Source: Anisodus tanguticus
Taxonomy: Eukaryota; Streptophyta; Magnoliopsida; Solanales; Solanaceae
Direction: 5' to 3'
Length of the DNA: 64,000 bases
Assembly: GCA_034509755.1 (NCBI GenBank)
Contig: CM067542.1
Span: 21,581,001-21,645,000 of the forward strand
The position numbers and the translations under genes were made by a program. The number at the start of each line of letters is the position of its first letter. The stretch's first letter is position 1. Below are positions 23,650-35,813 of the stretch, piece after piece. A model generated the notes under the pieces. That model had not been told where the DNA came from and made no database searches. It saw nothing but the letters and a program-made list of their open reading frames with translations.

Positions 23650-24890
23650 TAAGTTTATCCCCCTTTTCTCATATCCGATACCGAATCCAGCTGAAAGGAA
23701 GGAAGAGTTGGTCCATTACATTCCCGCCACCTTCAAACAATCTTTGGCCTCAAGGATTAGTGTTAAAATCTGGTAACTTAGCCTTCAAATAATCATAATC
23801 CTCCCAAGATGCTTCTTTAGGTGTAAGATCAGATCTCATTGAACGAGGACTTTCACTGCTGCCGCAATACAACATTTAACTAACTGCCTCTCCAAAATGG
23901 CAATGGGTTTTACTAAAAACTTCCCCATCTTCACTGGTGATTGGCAATTCAGTTTTTTCATATTTCGACTCACAATTTTCTTTTTGAATAAAGACGCATG
24001 GAACACAAGATGAATGCACGATAGAGTTGGTAAATTCAACCAGTAGGCTACCTTTTCATTCCTTTCCACCACTTTATATGAACCATAGTATTTAGAGCAG
24101 AGTTTGGAGTTCCTTCTAAGTGCAAGGGAAGTCTACCTGTAAGGCTATAACGGTAGTTTGAATTGTACCACCACTCAGCTAGAGGTAACCACTGCTTCCA
24201 CTGTGTTGTTCTGCATCTAAATTAGGTTTCAATACATTTACTTACTCCCTCAGTCTAGCCATCTGTTTAAGGGTGATAGGTTATGTCGTACCTACTAATT
24301 TGAAGTATCCTTATCAGAAATGACTCAAGAATATCATGTCTCTGTTTGTCACAATGGATTCAAGAAACCCATAGAGAGAATGAACTCGTTTAAGGGAATA
24401 CTTGAGCCACATTTGCTGCTGTAAATGGATGTGCCAATGTGATGAAATGTGCAAACTTTGTCATCCTATCCACCACCACTGATATGACTTCCTTCCCTTT
24501 GAATTTGAAAAGTCCTTCAATAAAGTCCGTACTTATGTGTCTCTATGCTTGATCTAGGATAGGTAATACCTGTAGCAATTCAGGGTAGCGCACATGCTCA
24601 TCGTTATTCCTCTGGCAGATCTCACATGTAATTATACAATTGTTCACCATTTCCGTTATGTTAGGCCAATAGGATATCTGAGAGAGCTTATTTAATGTAC
24701 CACGTTGGCCATAGTAAGATGCTGGTTAGGTTTGATTCCGACTCAAAAGGCATTGAACGACTCTTTAGGTTCACGATTTTTCTGGAATAGTGAGATTGCT
24801 AGTCCTTTATTTGAAAAAAGGATTTCCTTTGTCATATTTGGTCTACGCTTGATATGGAATATAGTACAATAGGAATTGCAGCCAATGTAC
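23650..24890 (-). pseudogene. Ty3/gypsy chromovirus-like integrase/chromodomain remnant
   Basis: Minus-strand translations in several frames match gypsy integrase and the C-terminal chromodomain region. A zinc-finger part contains CEICQRNNDEHV, the core contains FKGKEVISVVVDRMTKFAHF and SIVTNRDMIFLSHF, and the C-terminus contains KVAYWLNLPTLSCIHLVFHA. It ends with a chromodomain-like stretch near 23700. Frames are broken by many stops and shifts. No LTR of its own is recognised. It lies between the solo LTR and an Au SINE, and its relation to the solo LTR is unknown. Confidence 0.8.
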
Positions 24891-24896
24891 AACATT

Positions 24897-25058
24897 GTCG
24901 TTTGAAGGTAGGGCAGCCCGGTGCACTAAGCTCCTGCTATGCGCAGCTTTACCTTGCATTTCTGCAAAAGGTTGTTTCCACGACTTGAACCCGTTACCTC
25001 CAGGTCACATGGCATCAACTTAACAGTTACTCCAACACCCTTCTGTCATTTGAAGATA
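24897..25058 (-). mobile_element. Au SINE with internal deletion
   Basis: On the plus strand it reads gggcagcccggtgcactaag, ctcctgctatgcgcag, then directly ctttaccttgcatttctgca, tgacctc-like and gtcacatggc blocks, so it is an Au SINE on the minus strand that lost about 45 bases of its middle. Imperfect flanking repeats gtcgtttgaaggta (24897-24910) and gtcatttgaagata (25045-25058) look like its target duplication. Confidence 0.8.
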
Positions 25059-25208
25059 GTCTAACAAAATTTAGAGCTTGTCGGGTGAACTATGTTGCAG
25101 GCTTAGTAATCTGGATGTAAAGCCAATATAGATAACTAACACTTGAAGTCTAAAATATATGTACATAATCTTATCGCAACTAATATACAAAATGTCATGC
25201 TGTATATA

Positions 25209-25289
25209 CTAAACGTGGAAATGTTTTCGTGGTGTTGAAAATCGATTCTTCAGTGACTACAATCTTTGTTTTAAATGGAAAACTTCAAC
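25209..25289 (-). pseudogene. Kelch/coiled-coil pseudogene, last exon
   Basis: After a TTTTGTAG acceptor the exon reads VEVFHLKQRL, a TAG (25257-25259), then SLKNR and TPRKHFHV with the terminal stop at 25209-25211. This is the conserved C-terminal end of the family, usually QRLQSxENR..TPRKPFHV. The internal TAG replaces the expected glutamine, a CAG to TAG change. The 27 codons (81 bases) are otherwise in frame. Confidence 0.9.
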
Positions 25290-25711
25290 CTACAAAACCA
25301 AAGGATATTCCCTGATTAAGTAAAATGTCAAGATTTGTAAAGCAACCTCTTAGAGTAAGAGGAAGAGGCAACATCAAGCATAAAACAATTGAATCTCTCC
25401 ATTATCTGCTTACAACGTAATCGTGATAAGTTAAATGATTAAAAAAGAGCTAATAAATTTCCAAGTTATCTAATAAGATGGTCATGTGGCCAAAATATGC
25501 ATAAACCAATTATACATAGGGATAAATCAATTGCATAATTTGAGTGGTAAAACTCAAAGGTCTATTGATCTTCACCAGGTTCTTCCCCATGCGGTTCTCC
25601 TTACCGAGCATCCGCATCCCCACCCCAGAATAAGAACTAAAAGATGAATACTATTAAATAATATGTTGCTTATGATTTCCTTTATCATCTAATTTATGCT
25701 TGTGATTATAC

Positions 25712-25771
25712 CTGCAATTGGAAAGCTCTTGCCCTTTCTCCAGCAAGGACTTCCCTTGTTTTATGCAGTTC
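25712..25771 (-). pseudogene. Kelch/coiled-coil pseudogene, penultimate exon
   Basis: Twenty codons between a GCAG acceptor and a GTATAA donor read ELHKTREVLAGERARAFQLQ. This is the strongly conserved coiled-coil segment of the family. This exon alone has no lesion. Confidence 0.9.
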
Positions 25772-25871
25772 CTGCATTCGATCACGTAGACATCAAACTT
25801 AATAAGAGTGGGCTGAAAAGTTGGCTCAGACATGCTAGGAATGGATAAACCAATAAAACCACTTTATGTAC

Positions 25872-26325
25872 CTTCTGTGTATCATCCATAACTGCCTTAG
25901 AGGAAAGCCATATCATGCTCAAGCGTGACATTATCAGAGAGGACAATGTTGGATAAACTGTTAGCCTTTTCCTGGGTCAACTCAACACTAGCTAGCTTTT
26001 CTTTCAGCAACTCCATCTCCTTTACAGCGTCAGCCATCTTTTTTTCCATTTCCTGTTTACTCTTCAGAGCAGAAGATAAGTTTTTCTCTGCTGCGCAATG
26101 GCTATCCAATGCAGCTGCCAGCTGTCCTATAATTCCGTTCTTTCTTATTAGGGCAGAAAGTTTTGCTTCATACTGCTGACAAGAACTTAATGAAGTTGGT
26201 AAGCCAGCTTTATAATCACCTTCTTGGAAGACAAAATCATCAGTGTCTTGAAAAAAGTTTGCACTAGTTTGTCTGTAATGAATAGGCAAATGTCCAGATT
26301 CAGAGATAGTAGACATGTCAGCCAT
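25872..26325 (-). pseudogene. Kelch/coiled-coil pseudogene, coiled-coil exon
   Basis: Contains CQQYEAKLSALIRKNGIIGQ, KNLSSALKSKQEMEKKMADA and SLSNIVLSDNVTLEHDMAFL, a heptad-rich coiled-coil region. One or two residues are missing at NGII-GQ. Near 25894 an extra T shifts the frame and creates an immediate stop; past it the family pattern AVMDDTQK resumes before the GTACAT donor. The 5' border is uncertain, and an upstream part of the exon or a separate exon may be lost. Confidence 0.8.
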
Positions 26326-26714
26326 AATTTTACCTCAATTGCTGCTTGTTTTGATTCCTATGTCAAGTTGTTTTGCTCCATGTTCCTTAGATTGAAGATG
26401 AATGAAACATCAGTTTGACTTAGATAAACGAAGTAAACTTTAGAACTTAAAATCATATGATTGCAAAATATAAATCTACCTAATTGTTGTATTGTCGAGC
26501 GTAGTAAATAAATTTTTTACTAGGAGCAAAAACAGCAACACTTAAATAGAAAAGACAAGCACGGTATCAAAAAAGAAAAGAAAAGAAAAGACAAGCCATA
26601 AGAACCTCCTGAATAAAACAGACCTCACACGTGAAAGTTCAATGTTCAGCATATATCATATTGCCATAAAAATGGAACTAGGATATTCGGGGACTTCAGA
26701 CCAAATTGATCAAA

Positions 26715-27092
26715 GGATAGCCTGATGCATGAATCGTGCGTTCACGCAGGTCACTTTATGGGGGGGGGGGGGGGGGGGGTGTGAGATGTAGGAAGTAGTG
26801 GAGACGACAGCGGCACTGGGTTCATTTGAACCCATTAGTTTCGACTCCGAGCATAAATATATGTGCAAAAGTATACTAAAATTGCAACACAGAGAGGTAT
26901 GAACCCATATCTTCAAAAATATAATGGGTTCAACGCTAATGACCTTAATGATCGAACCCATAGGACTTAAATCTTGGATTAGTCTCGGATGTCGGTAGCC
27001 TACCCTAATGCAATTATCAGTGGCAGATATCACAGTTCGAAACCGTGACCTATAGGTCAAGAAAACCTTACCATTGCTCTAAGGCTCCCCTT
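26715..27092 (-). mobile_element. tRNA-derived SINE interrupted by a second short repeat
   Basis: Read on the minus strand, 27092 to about 26985 has an Au-like head (ggggagccttagagcaatgg, ggtcacggtttcgaactgtg, gcattagggtaggctaccga). The matching 3' end (cctgcgtgaacgca ... catcaggctatcc) lies at about 26757-26715. In between is a roughly 220-bp AT-rich repeat containing gggttcatttgaacccatta and aaaatataatgggttcaacg, plus a run of about 20 G at 26760-26779. The inner sequence looks like a common Solanaceae interspersed repeat. The exact junctions are uncertain. Confidence 0.5.
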
Positions 27093-27229
27093 ACAAAGTA
27101 CAAATTGATCAAAAAGTCCAAATTCTTTTCCTATCTAATTCGACCAACAAATCATCTCAATCATAACCAGATTTCATGGCCCTGCCCATAGAAAATGCAA
27201 ATATAAAGCTTCATTTGATAGGTTATATG

Positions 27230-28725
27230 TGAAGGATTTTGTTGGGTTCAAAACACATAAGTAAGGCACATCAGAAGTTTAAAAGTTTTGTTTCTTACTT
27301 ACCCTAACAACATTTCTGGTATGGTTATACAACAATTAAACTTGTAACATAAACATTTACTTACAAGTTAGTATTATCTAGAATCTTATCTACTATAAGG
27401 TGTACACGCGGTTGCTCTTCCGATTGTAAGCTCCAACCTTCAATGTACTTCTCTTTCGAAAAGCTAGGAAATCCGGCAGAGGTACGAAGTATTTGATTCT
27501 AAGTCTCTAAGGCTTAGAATGCTTTTCAGAATTGGTGTGTTAAATAATGAGGTGAATGCCTCTATTTATAGTTGAAAAATAGGTCAAAACTGGATTAGGG
27601 TTTGACCTTGGGCCTAACCCAAAAATTGAGGAAGAGGCGCCGCGACGCTCAACTTTATTTTTCGTGCATTCTTAATTAAATCCAAAATCCAATTTTGACT
27701 TAATTAAAATAATAATTATTCATTTAAATGTCTCGATTCCATATCTAACATTTTAATTACTCTCTCAATACATCCTTAGATCGAAACGAACAATCGACAT
27801 AGTGTGACCCTACATGCCTTCTCATATCGACATTAATCAAATTAAGGTCTACACGGAACTCCTAGACGGCGCCGGAAGACGAACTCAATATGTGAAGTAT
27901 GTTTACACGAATCCAGTAAACTTAACCTTTATGTGGTAAGATAAAATCCTTTCATTCATGACACACCCGATCAAGTTTAGGATTTGTCAAGTGTCTATCC
28001 AAATGGCTTAATCATTGTATCTCATCTATATTAGTTGACAACTAGACCATATTCTTAATATGTCAATTGCGTTGGCCAACGACTTAGTCAACCTAATATC
28101 ACTGATAATCCGAGTGTTCTCTCGAATATACATCCGAGGAATGAATCCTAATCTTGGCTCAACTACCACCTTCAATCCACATTGTAATGTACCCAATACA
28201 AGCCGTATCTCAACCTATAAGGAATTTGAGCTTAGGACGGGATCACAGTGCATTACTTTGTAGACAAGGCGTGTATTGACCTCAAGTCTAAGGACTTCTA
28301 TCTCCCACACGCTGATCATACTTTAGACAAGTATAACAAACAGTATATCAGCAGGGTATACCAATACTTCCAAAGTATCCATGTGTCCATCACGAGTAAC
28401 AATTACTCGTAGCAGGTGAGACATACTACATCCTCTAAGGATGTGATGCAGACCAAATGTCAACTTATCACATATCATCGATATCCCATTCTCGATGATC
28501 ATTAGTCGAGACTATCTTAAGAGTTACGCTCTATCATTAATATCTCACTCTATTAATGACAACGTAAACTCAAGGGATGCACATTAATGAATAATTACAA
28601 ACAATCAAATAATAATTTAATAATTGAAAATGCCAAAATATTAATCTCTATTAATAATAATATGAATGTGTATAAAGTACATTTGTCATAATACAAATTA
28701 TCTTTAGGACATAAATATACTTTCA
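27230..28725 (-). repeat. Copia A left LTR (3' LTR)
   Basis: 1496-bp LTR, TG..CA on the minus strand (it starts tgaaagtatattta there). Relative to the right LTR it lacks about 30 bases near 27640, where two gcgccgcg-like motifs appear merged into one. The open frame at 28060-28263 is present in both LTRs and is not a gene. Confidence 0.93.
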
Positions 28726-28739
28726 ATCTCCCACTTGGC

Positions 28740-31700
28740 CTAGAGCCAATCTCCAACATATCTAATGCCCATATTCTCAAAATGACCATTATGCTTGACT
28801 AAGCTTAATGGTTTAGTGAATGGGTCAGCTAGATTATCGTCTGTGGGAACATAGTCTAATCTAATCTCTTCAGTCTCCACCATCTCCCTGAGTATGTGGT
28901 ATTTCCTTGGTACATGTTTGTTTCTGTTGGTTGATCTTGGTTCCTTAGATTGCGCAATCACACCAGTGTTGTCATAATAAACCGTTATTGGACAAGTGGC
29001 ACCTGGAACAACCCCTAGTTCCTTCAGGAACTCAGATATCGCGATAGCTTCTTTACCAGCTTCCGATCCAGCAATGTACTCAACTTCTGTTGCCGAATCA
29101 GCAGTTCTAGCTTGTTTGGAACTTTTCTAGCTTATTGCTCCACCATTGAAAATGAATGTGTAACTTGATTGCGATTTATAATCATCAACATCTATCTGGA
29201 AGCTAGCATCAGTGTACCCAGTACATATTAGCTTCTCTTCCCCACCATAGACTAAGAGGTAATCTTTAGTTCGTCTAAGATACTTAAGAACACTCTTGAC
29301 TGCCTTCTAGTGTTCTTCCCCAGGATTCTGCTGGAACTTGCAAGTCATACTAAGTGCAAAGGCCACATCTGGCCTAGTACAGGTCATGGCATACATGATC
29401 GATTCTATAGCCGAAGCATATGATATCCTTTTCATGCGTTCAAGTTCTATAGAATTAGAAGGACTATCCTTCTTAGATAACTTGATGGCTTGTCCCATAG
29501 GTAGACCGCCTTTCTTGGAATTTTCCATAGAAAAACGTCTAAGCACTTTGTCTATGTAGACTGATTGTGACAGCCCCAACAATCTGTTAGGTCTATCTCT
29601 ATAAATCCTAATCCCCAGAATATAACAGGCTTCACCTAAATCCTTCATCGTGAAGGTACTGGACAACCACTCTTTGACTGACTGCATGAGAGTCTTATTG
29701 TCTCCCATTATTAATATGCCATCTACATAAATTATAATGAAGGCAATACTCCAATCCTTGCGTTTACTATAAATACATGGATCCTCTTTGCTTCTGACGA
29801 AATCAAATGACTTGATAGCCTTGTAAAAGAAAATGTTCTAACTCCCCGAGGCTTGCTTAAGCCCATAAATGGACTTTGTAGCTTGCATACAACATTTGGT
29901 TTGGACTCGATTGAAAAACCCTCAGGTTGTTTTATATACATTTCCTCAACTAGATTACCATTGAGGAAAGCAGTCTTGACCTCCATCTGCCAAATGTCAT
30001 AGTCATAATATGCAGCTACTGCAAGCAAAATCCGAATGGACTTGATCTTAGCAACAAGTGAAAAGGTTTCATCAAAATTGACCCCAGGCCGTTGATTATA
30101 ACCTTTAGCCACCAGTCTTTCTTTATAAGTTTGTACCTTGCCATATGCATCAATCTTTCTCTTGAAGACCCATTTGCATCCTATGGGTCTAACCCCTGTT
30201 GGCAAATCAACCAAGTTCCAAACTTGATTTACGTACATCGAGTCCATCTCAGATTTCATGGCTTCTTGCCATCTCTTGTGAATCAATGTCTAACATAGCT
30301 TCGCTGTAGGTTGTAGGTTCATCGTCATCAGGAATATCTATCTCATTGTGTGTTTCAACAAGGAGATTAAGTCTTTCAGGTGGACGATGAGTGCTAGTGG
30401 TCCTACATAGTTGAGTACTCTGCGTTTCAGTGTTTGTTGCATTCTGATTGTGAGAAGGTCTTTGTGTGTTGGACAATCCATCACCTTGAGAGCTTTTAGG
30501 AATGTCATTTTCATGTATTTCCTGAATGGAATGAGATACAACCATTGTATCATCTTCCATTGGTTGTGTATGAGAGCCTTGCATTTCTGCACTATCTCTC
30601 ACAACACTCCCACTGGCTAAAGGGCGTACTCTAAGTACCCAATCTTCACCAGATACTCCCACTGAATCCTTGTTTAGGTCATTCGACAAAGGTTCATTTT
30701 CTGTGTTATATTGTGGTTCTTGAATTTCTTCAAGTTCTATCTCTGTGCAGCTATGTTCTTTGTAGACATATTCTTCTTCAAGGAAAGTTGCGTTTCTGGA
30801 AACAATGACCTTATGTTCTCCAGGAAGATAGAAGTAGTATCCCTTAGTTTCCTTTGGATACCCCACAAAGTAACATTTTTAACTTTTAGATTGCAACTTG
30901 TCAGTGAGCATATTCTTAACATATGCAGGGCACCCCCAGGGTCTCATATGTTTAAGAGCTGTCTTCTTGCCACACTATATATGATAGGGTGTCTTTTCTA
31001 CTGACTTGGAAGGAACCCTGTTCAGAATATATATAGAGGTTTGTATAGCATGTCCCCAAAGATATGTCGGTAGAGCTGATGAGCTCATCATGGATCGAAC
31101 CATATCCAATAAGGTTCGGTTTCTCCTTTCGGCAACACCGTTCATCTGTGCCGTTCCTGGAGGTGTCCATTCAGATTGTACTCCATGTAGCTTTAAGTAA
31201 TCTAAAAAATCCTTGCTAAGTATTCACCTCCTCAATCCGATCGAAGGGTCTTGATACTTGTTGCAAGTTGGTTCTCTACTTCCGACTTGTACTCCTTGAA
31301 CTTCTCAAAAGGCTCGGATTTGTGTCTCATAAGATACACATACCCATACCTTGTGAAGTCGTCAATAAAAGTGATGAAGTATAGGAAACCTCCTTTAGCT
31401 TGAGTCGAGAATGACCCACATACATCAGTATGGACCAACTCAAGCACCTCATTGGCTCGCACACCTTTCCCAGAAAGTGGTTTATTGGTCATCTTTCATC
31501 TCAAGCAAGATTCGTAGTTACCATAAGACTCCAAGTCAAATGGTTCGAGGTAGTTTAACTTCCTCAATCTTGCTATCCTCGATTCGTTGATATGACCAAG
31601 TCTGCAGTGCCATAGGTAGGTAGAGTTTCTATTACTTGTCTTGGCTCGTTTATTTTGTACATTGAAAATCTCTCGACTACAGTTCAGTGTATATAATCCA

Positions 31701-32813
31701 TCCACAAGAGGAGCAGTTTCATATATATCATTATTAAAAGACAGTACGTGACTGCCATTATAAATATACGAGGAAAAGCCCTCTATGTCCAACACTGGGA
31801 TAGAAATAATATTCCTCGTTAACGAGGTAACATAAAAACAATCATTCAACACTAAACAATAGCTGGAAGGTAAATTTAATCTATAAGTCCCTACGCGCTC
31901 AGCATCGACTCGTGCTCTATTTCCAACGCGTAGGTCTACCTATCTCGGTCCAACCTTCCTGCTATCAGTTAGCCCCTTGTCCACCAAAGGCAGGAGCACC
32001 TGGTGCTTTCCCTCCTCCTGGTGCCATGCAGTCCTTTTTTCAATGCCCCTTCCTATGGTAGTTGAGGCATTCATCCTTAGCCGCGCTCACCTTCATCTTC
32101 ACACCTCCCTTGGGCTTCATTGTTGAAGGCGCAACGATTGCCTTGTCCTTCTTCTTCTGCCATTCCTTGCCTTTCGGCTTGGGTTAGCTAGAAGAGCTCA
32201 CCATGAGCACAACTTTGCCTTTGGAAGTGGAGGACTCAAAAGTCTTGAGCATGTTGTGCAGCTCTGGCAAAGCCGCATTCGTTCCATTCATGTTGAAATT
32301 CACTATGAAGTTCTCAAAGGAACGAGGGAGAGAGTTCAGGATGAGTGTGGTAACGGCATTCTTTTCAAGCTTTGTTCCAATTGAAGCAAGCCTCTCTATC
32401 AGCCCTATCATCTTCAGCACATGCTGCTAGACCGGGCCCTCTTCATTGAGCTTACACTTGAAGAGTTCTATTAGCAACTTATATTCCATTGTCTGTGATT
32501 GAGAGTCATAGATACTCTTCAGGTGTTCGAGCATCTCATTGGGCCCCATGTTCTCATGCTGTCTCTGAAGTTCCATCGACATGGAAGACAGCATTACGCA
32601 TTGCGCCGAAGTGGCATCATCTAGATGTTTTTGGTAAGCATCTTTATCAAATGAGGCATATTCTTCAGAATCTGTCGCAGGGACTGTTGGGAACATCGTG
32701 CCCAACATGTATTCTATTTTCTCTTGTCTGAGTACTATTCGCAAATTCCTTAGCCAGTCAAGGTAGTTTGGTCCAGTAAGTTTATTCATCTCAATCAACA
32801 TTTTCAACGACAT
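28740..32813 (-). pseudogene. Copia A gag-pol relic
   Basis: On the minus strand gag starts at 32813 (MSLKMLIEMNKLTG). It is followed by a ruined zinc knuckle near 32040-32075, where one cysteine is a tyrosine and a TGG is TGA. The integrase core (FITFIDDFTRYGYVYL at about 31370) and the RT come next, with QMEVKTAFLNGNLVEEMYI at about 29990. At about 29720 the RT catalytic motif reads YVDG instead of YVDD. RNase H ends with IRLDYVPTDDNLADPFTKPL near 28800. Several stops and shifts separate the blocks, so no active polyprotein can be made. Confidence 0.9.
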
Positions 32814-33750
32814 GCTCGATATCTTTTATAATCTGAAGAATTTAGATAGACCGGAAATTAAATTCAAAATCTATTTCCTATTATACATATTCATTTAGGC
32901 TAATCAACAATGCCTTTTGTTTAATTAGCTCCCACTATTTTAACATACTTCTACGACCCCATGGTAGAATACAGACCTATATTAATTGAGGTCATAATGG
33001 GCCAAGATCCAAGCCTACGCTATCTCCGCATTTTCTTTGGCTGATAACTTCAATAACATATCTTGGTAGGTTCTAAACCAATTGCAAAACTTATTCGCAA
33101 CTCTTGGTTGATCAAATTATTACATTTAATCTTGCGTCCTTAGATTAGTCCGACACTTTGGCGCCAAGATTTGTCTAAGCAAGTCAACCCCATTACACGA
33201 CTGTGTTTATGTATCTAAGCAAATTTGGCCTTTGTGAGCAAACACTTTGGTGTAAATACCCACAAAATTTTATCATTTATCTTAACATTAAAACACATCT
33301 ATGAAATAGTCTGGGTCTTCGTAGACTTAGAGCAAATGCTTTGGCATAAATACTCATATCGCTGAAAAAGATTTTGCACTCTAACAATTATAATGGACGA
33401 CGCGTTTTAATTTAGACTTGTATTTAAAGTTTTGGGGAACATTTTAATTTTAGGGTTCTAACCAAGATCAATACTTTTACGCCATATCCAATATGACATC
33501 TTAACATCATGCAAACTAAAGACACATATAGTTTGGGAACCGTCATCCCAATATGCATGATATAAGATGATTTAATCAAACACTGGGCGCCGCCTGCCTA
33601 GACAGTTATAGCGGACACTATTCTAGAAATATAAATGACAAATAATTTGACATTTAGCACATAAATAATATACTTATCAAATAATATACTGTGTAATAAT
33701 AATGTTGGGTTAATCATTATGAACTCAATTTTTTTTGTGTTTCTGGACAG

Positions 33751-33993
33751 GTGGGGCCGCGATGCCAATCATTAGCGCCGCGGCAAAGCGCCACTGAGTC
33801 AGTAACCCTAATTTATGAAAAATGCACTAGCGCCGCGGCGCTCCGAGGCGAAACATTTTTGAATTTGAGAGGCGAAACATTTTTGTTTCTGAAAATGCAT
33901 TAGCGCCGCAACTCTTCACCATGGAGCCGCGACGCCTCCTTGAAACCCTAGTCAGCGCCGCGACGCCTTACCATAGGGCCGCGACGCCGACGT
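33751..33993. repeat. GC-rich motif cluster in copia A leader
   Basis: Within otherwise AT-rich leader DNA, eight variants of a core like agcgccgcg or ggccgcgacgcc occur, spaced irregularly by 20-60 bases (for example agcgccgcggcg near 33829 and gggccgcgacgccg near 33976). One further variant is near 33585, and others are in the LTRs near 27640 and at 36220-36260. A direct repeat ggcgaaacatttttg occurs twice at about 33847-33886. No coding role is seen. Confidence 0.7.
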
Positions 33994-34078
33994 CCTTACA
34001 AACGTTTCTGTGTTGATTTTTCAAAAATCGTTCAACCCCTAAATCCAATTTAGGGATCAATTCACAAGTAGGGATGAC

Positions 34079-35511
34079 AACGGATTGAATTCTGACCGGA
34101 TCCTACTAGATCCAGATCCAGATCCATTTTCATACCTGAATCCAGATCCATCGGGTCCATAAAAATCAGATCCAAATCCGGATCCATCGGATCCACCTAG
34201 TCTACGGATCGAATCTGAATTCACATGTAAAAAAATTGTCTTGAATAATATTCACACATGTTAAAACCTTTTTGACAAAATAAAACCTAATCTTATTGAA
34301 AAAAATGATTGAGTTCATTCAATCAACCTATGCAAGAAAAATAGAAGAAAATAAATTAAAGTTTATAAAATTCATAGACAGATTTAAGCAAAAAATATAT
34401 TGTCCTTTAACATGTCTAATTCTAAGACATGGAAGTTCATCTTTGGTCATTCCAAGACATGTCTAATTCTCTGTTTGCCTGAGATAGATTTGATATTTTG
34501 CTTTTACTTTTGAGGAAAGGTCAATACCCAAATAAATTACATCAAAACATGAAGTAACAGTAGTCAATTAGCACCTCTAGGCCACTCCAGACTCTACAAC
34601 CATTGATCACATGTGGCTTATTTTTCTTAATTGTTTTGTGAAATAGCCTATATCTTGCAATAGCTTAAAATTCAATGACAACAAAAATTACAAGTGCAGG
34701 AATAAATTAAGAGACGACCAGCTCGATGGTATGATCGAGAAACAAATTTGGAGGATGGAGGTTTGTTGGGAGAAGAGAGCTAAAACAAGAGAGTAGTTAA
34801 TAACTCTCTACCGGATTTTGTTATTTTCTTTAAGTCTATAGAATTTTATTTTTCTTACTTGATTATATATGAAGACATCTTTGCTTACCAATTGTATGCT
34901 ATCCAGCCTGCTAATTTATTTAATGTGCTACTAATTTTCTAGTAAGGATCAATCTTTAATTAAACACTTAAATGCCACAAGTTAAAAGAGAAGGAAACCT
35001 TTTTACTCGCATGGTACAAGACAATTTTTAATTTCTGCAAACCAACTTCTAGACATATATATGTGACAAAAGCTAGTAATCACATCATCTACAATTCTAC
35101 AACTCAATTGTTATTTGTTAGAGACATCTTTTGATCCCTTTCAGCACCTCTCCAATATGAAAAAATATTACTTTTTAAAAAGAGATAACTAAAAAAAATC
35201 ATCTCAATAAATATTTATGATTAAACATATCATTTACATATCAGAAATTATGATTTTTTAAAAAAGAAAATACTTACAAAATTACAGAGGTTATGAATAT
35301 ATTTAATAAAAAATGGATCCACGGGTCGGATCTGGACCGGATACGGATCTCAAATACAAGATCCAGATCCAGATCCGATCAGTCAGAAATGGATCCGGTC
35401 GATCCGAATTCATTGGGTCCAAATTTTAAAGATCCATATCCTATAAAATGGATCTGGATCCACCGGATTCGGACCGGGTCCAGGATCCACTGCCATCTCT
35501 ATTCACAGGTC
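34079..35511. mobile_element. Non-autonomous hAT transposon nested in copia A
   Basis: The 1433-bp unit starts tagggatgacaacggat and ends with the inverse of tagagatggcagtggatcc. It is flanked by an 8-bp duplication ttcacaag (34071-34078) and ttcacagg (35512-35519). Both ends carry dense subterminal gatccagatcc / ggatctggatcc repeats. The AT-rich middle has no transposase, but a stretch near 35170-35250 (ctcaataaatatttatgatt) matches the hAT element at 60605 onward (about 61195-61260). It is therefore a deletion derivative of that family. Confidence 0.92.
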
Positions 35512-35813
35512 CTTTATCATCACCCACCATTATCAATAACGCCCATATCGACCATTATATGTTCTTTATTCGTTCTTAGCCGTGCACCGTGCAATGAGCC
35601 GGACAACACACTTGACTTAGTTCGAGTTAGAGTGGAATGACTTCCTCGAGTTAGCTTAGGAGATAATTTAGGGTGATTCCAAAAGGTCAACATTCGTTCA
35701 AGACATGTAGGATTTCAAGAAACCTCGTTTTAATCCTATTTTATGTTTAACCCATATTATTATTCTATTCAATTGTTATATAACCATTGAACCAACCTGA
35801 GCTTTGATACCAC

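Noticed and set aside
26710..27060. 116-residue minus-strand open frame
   Set aside because: It translates the SINE, the inner repeat and the G run. The proline run comes from poly-G on the other strand.
28060..28263. 67-residue open frame, repeated at 36668-36871
   Set aside because: Both copies lie at the same place in the two LTRs of copia A. Conservation follows from LTR identity, not from a gene.
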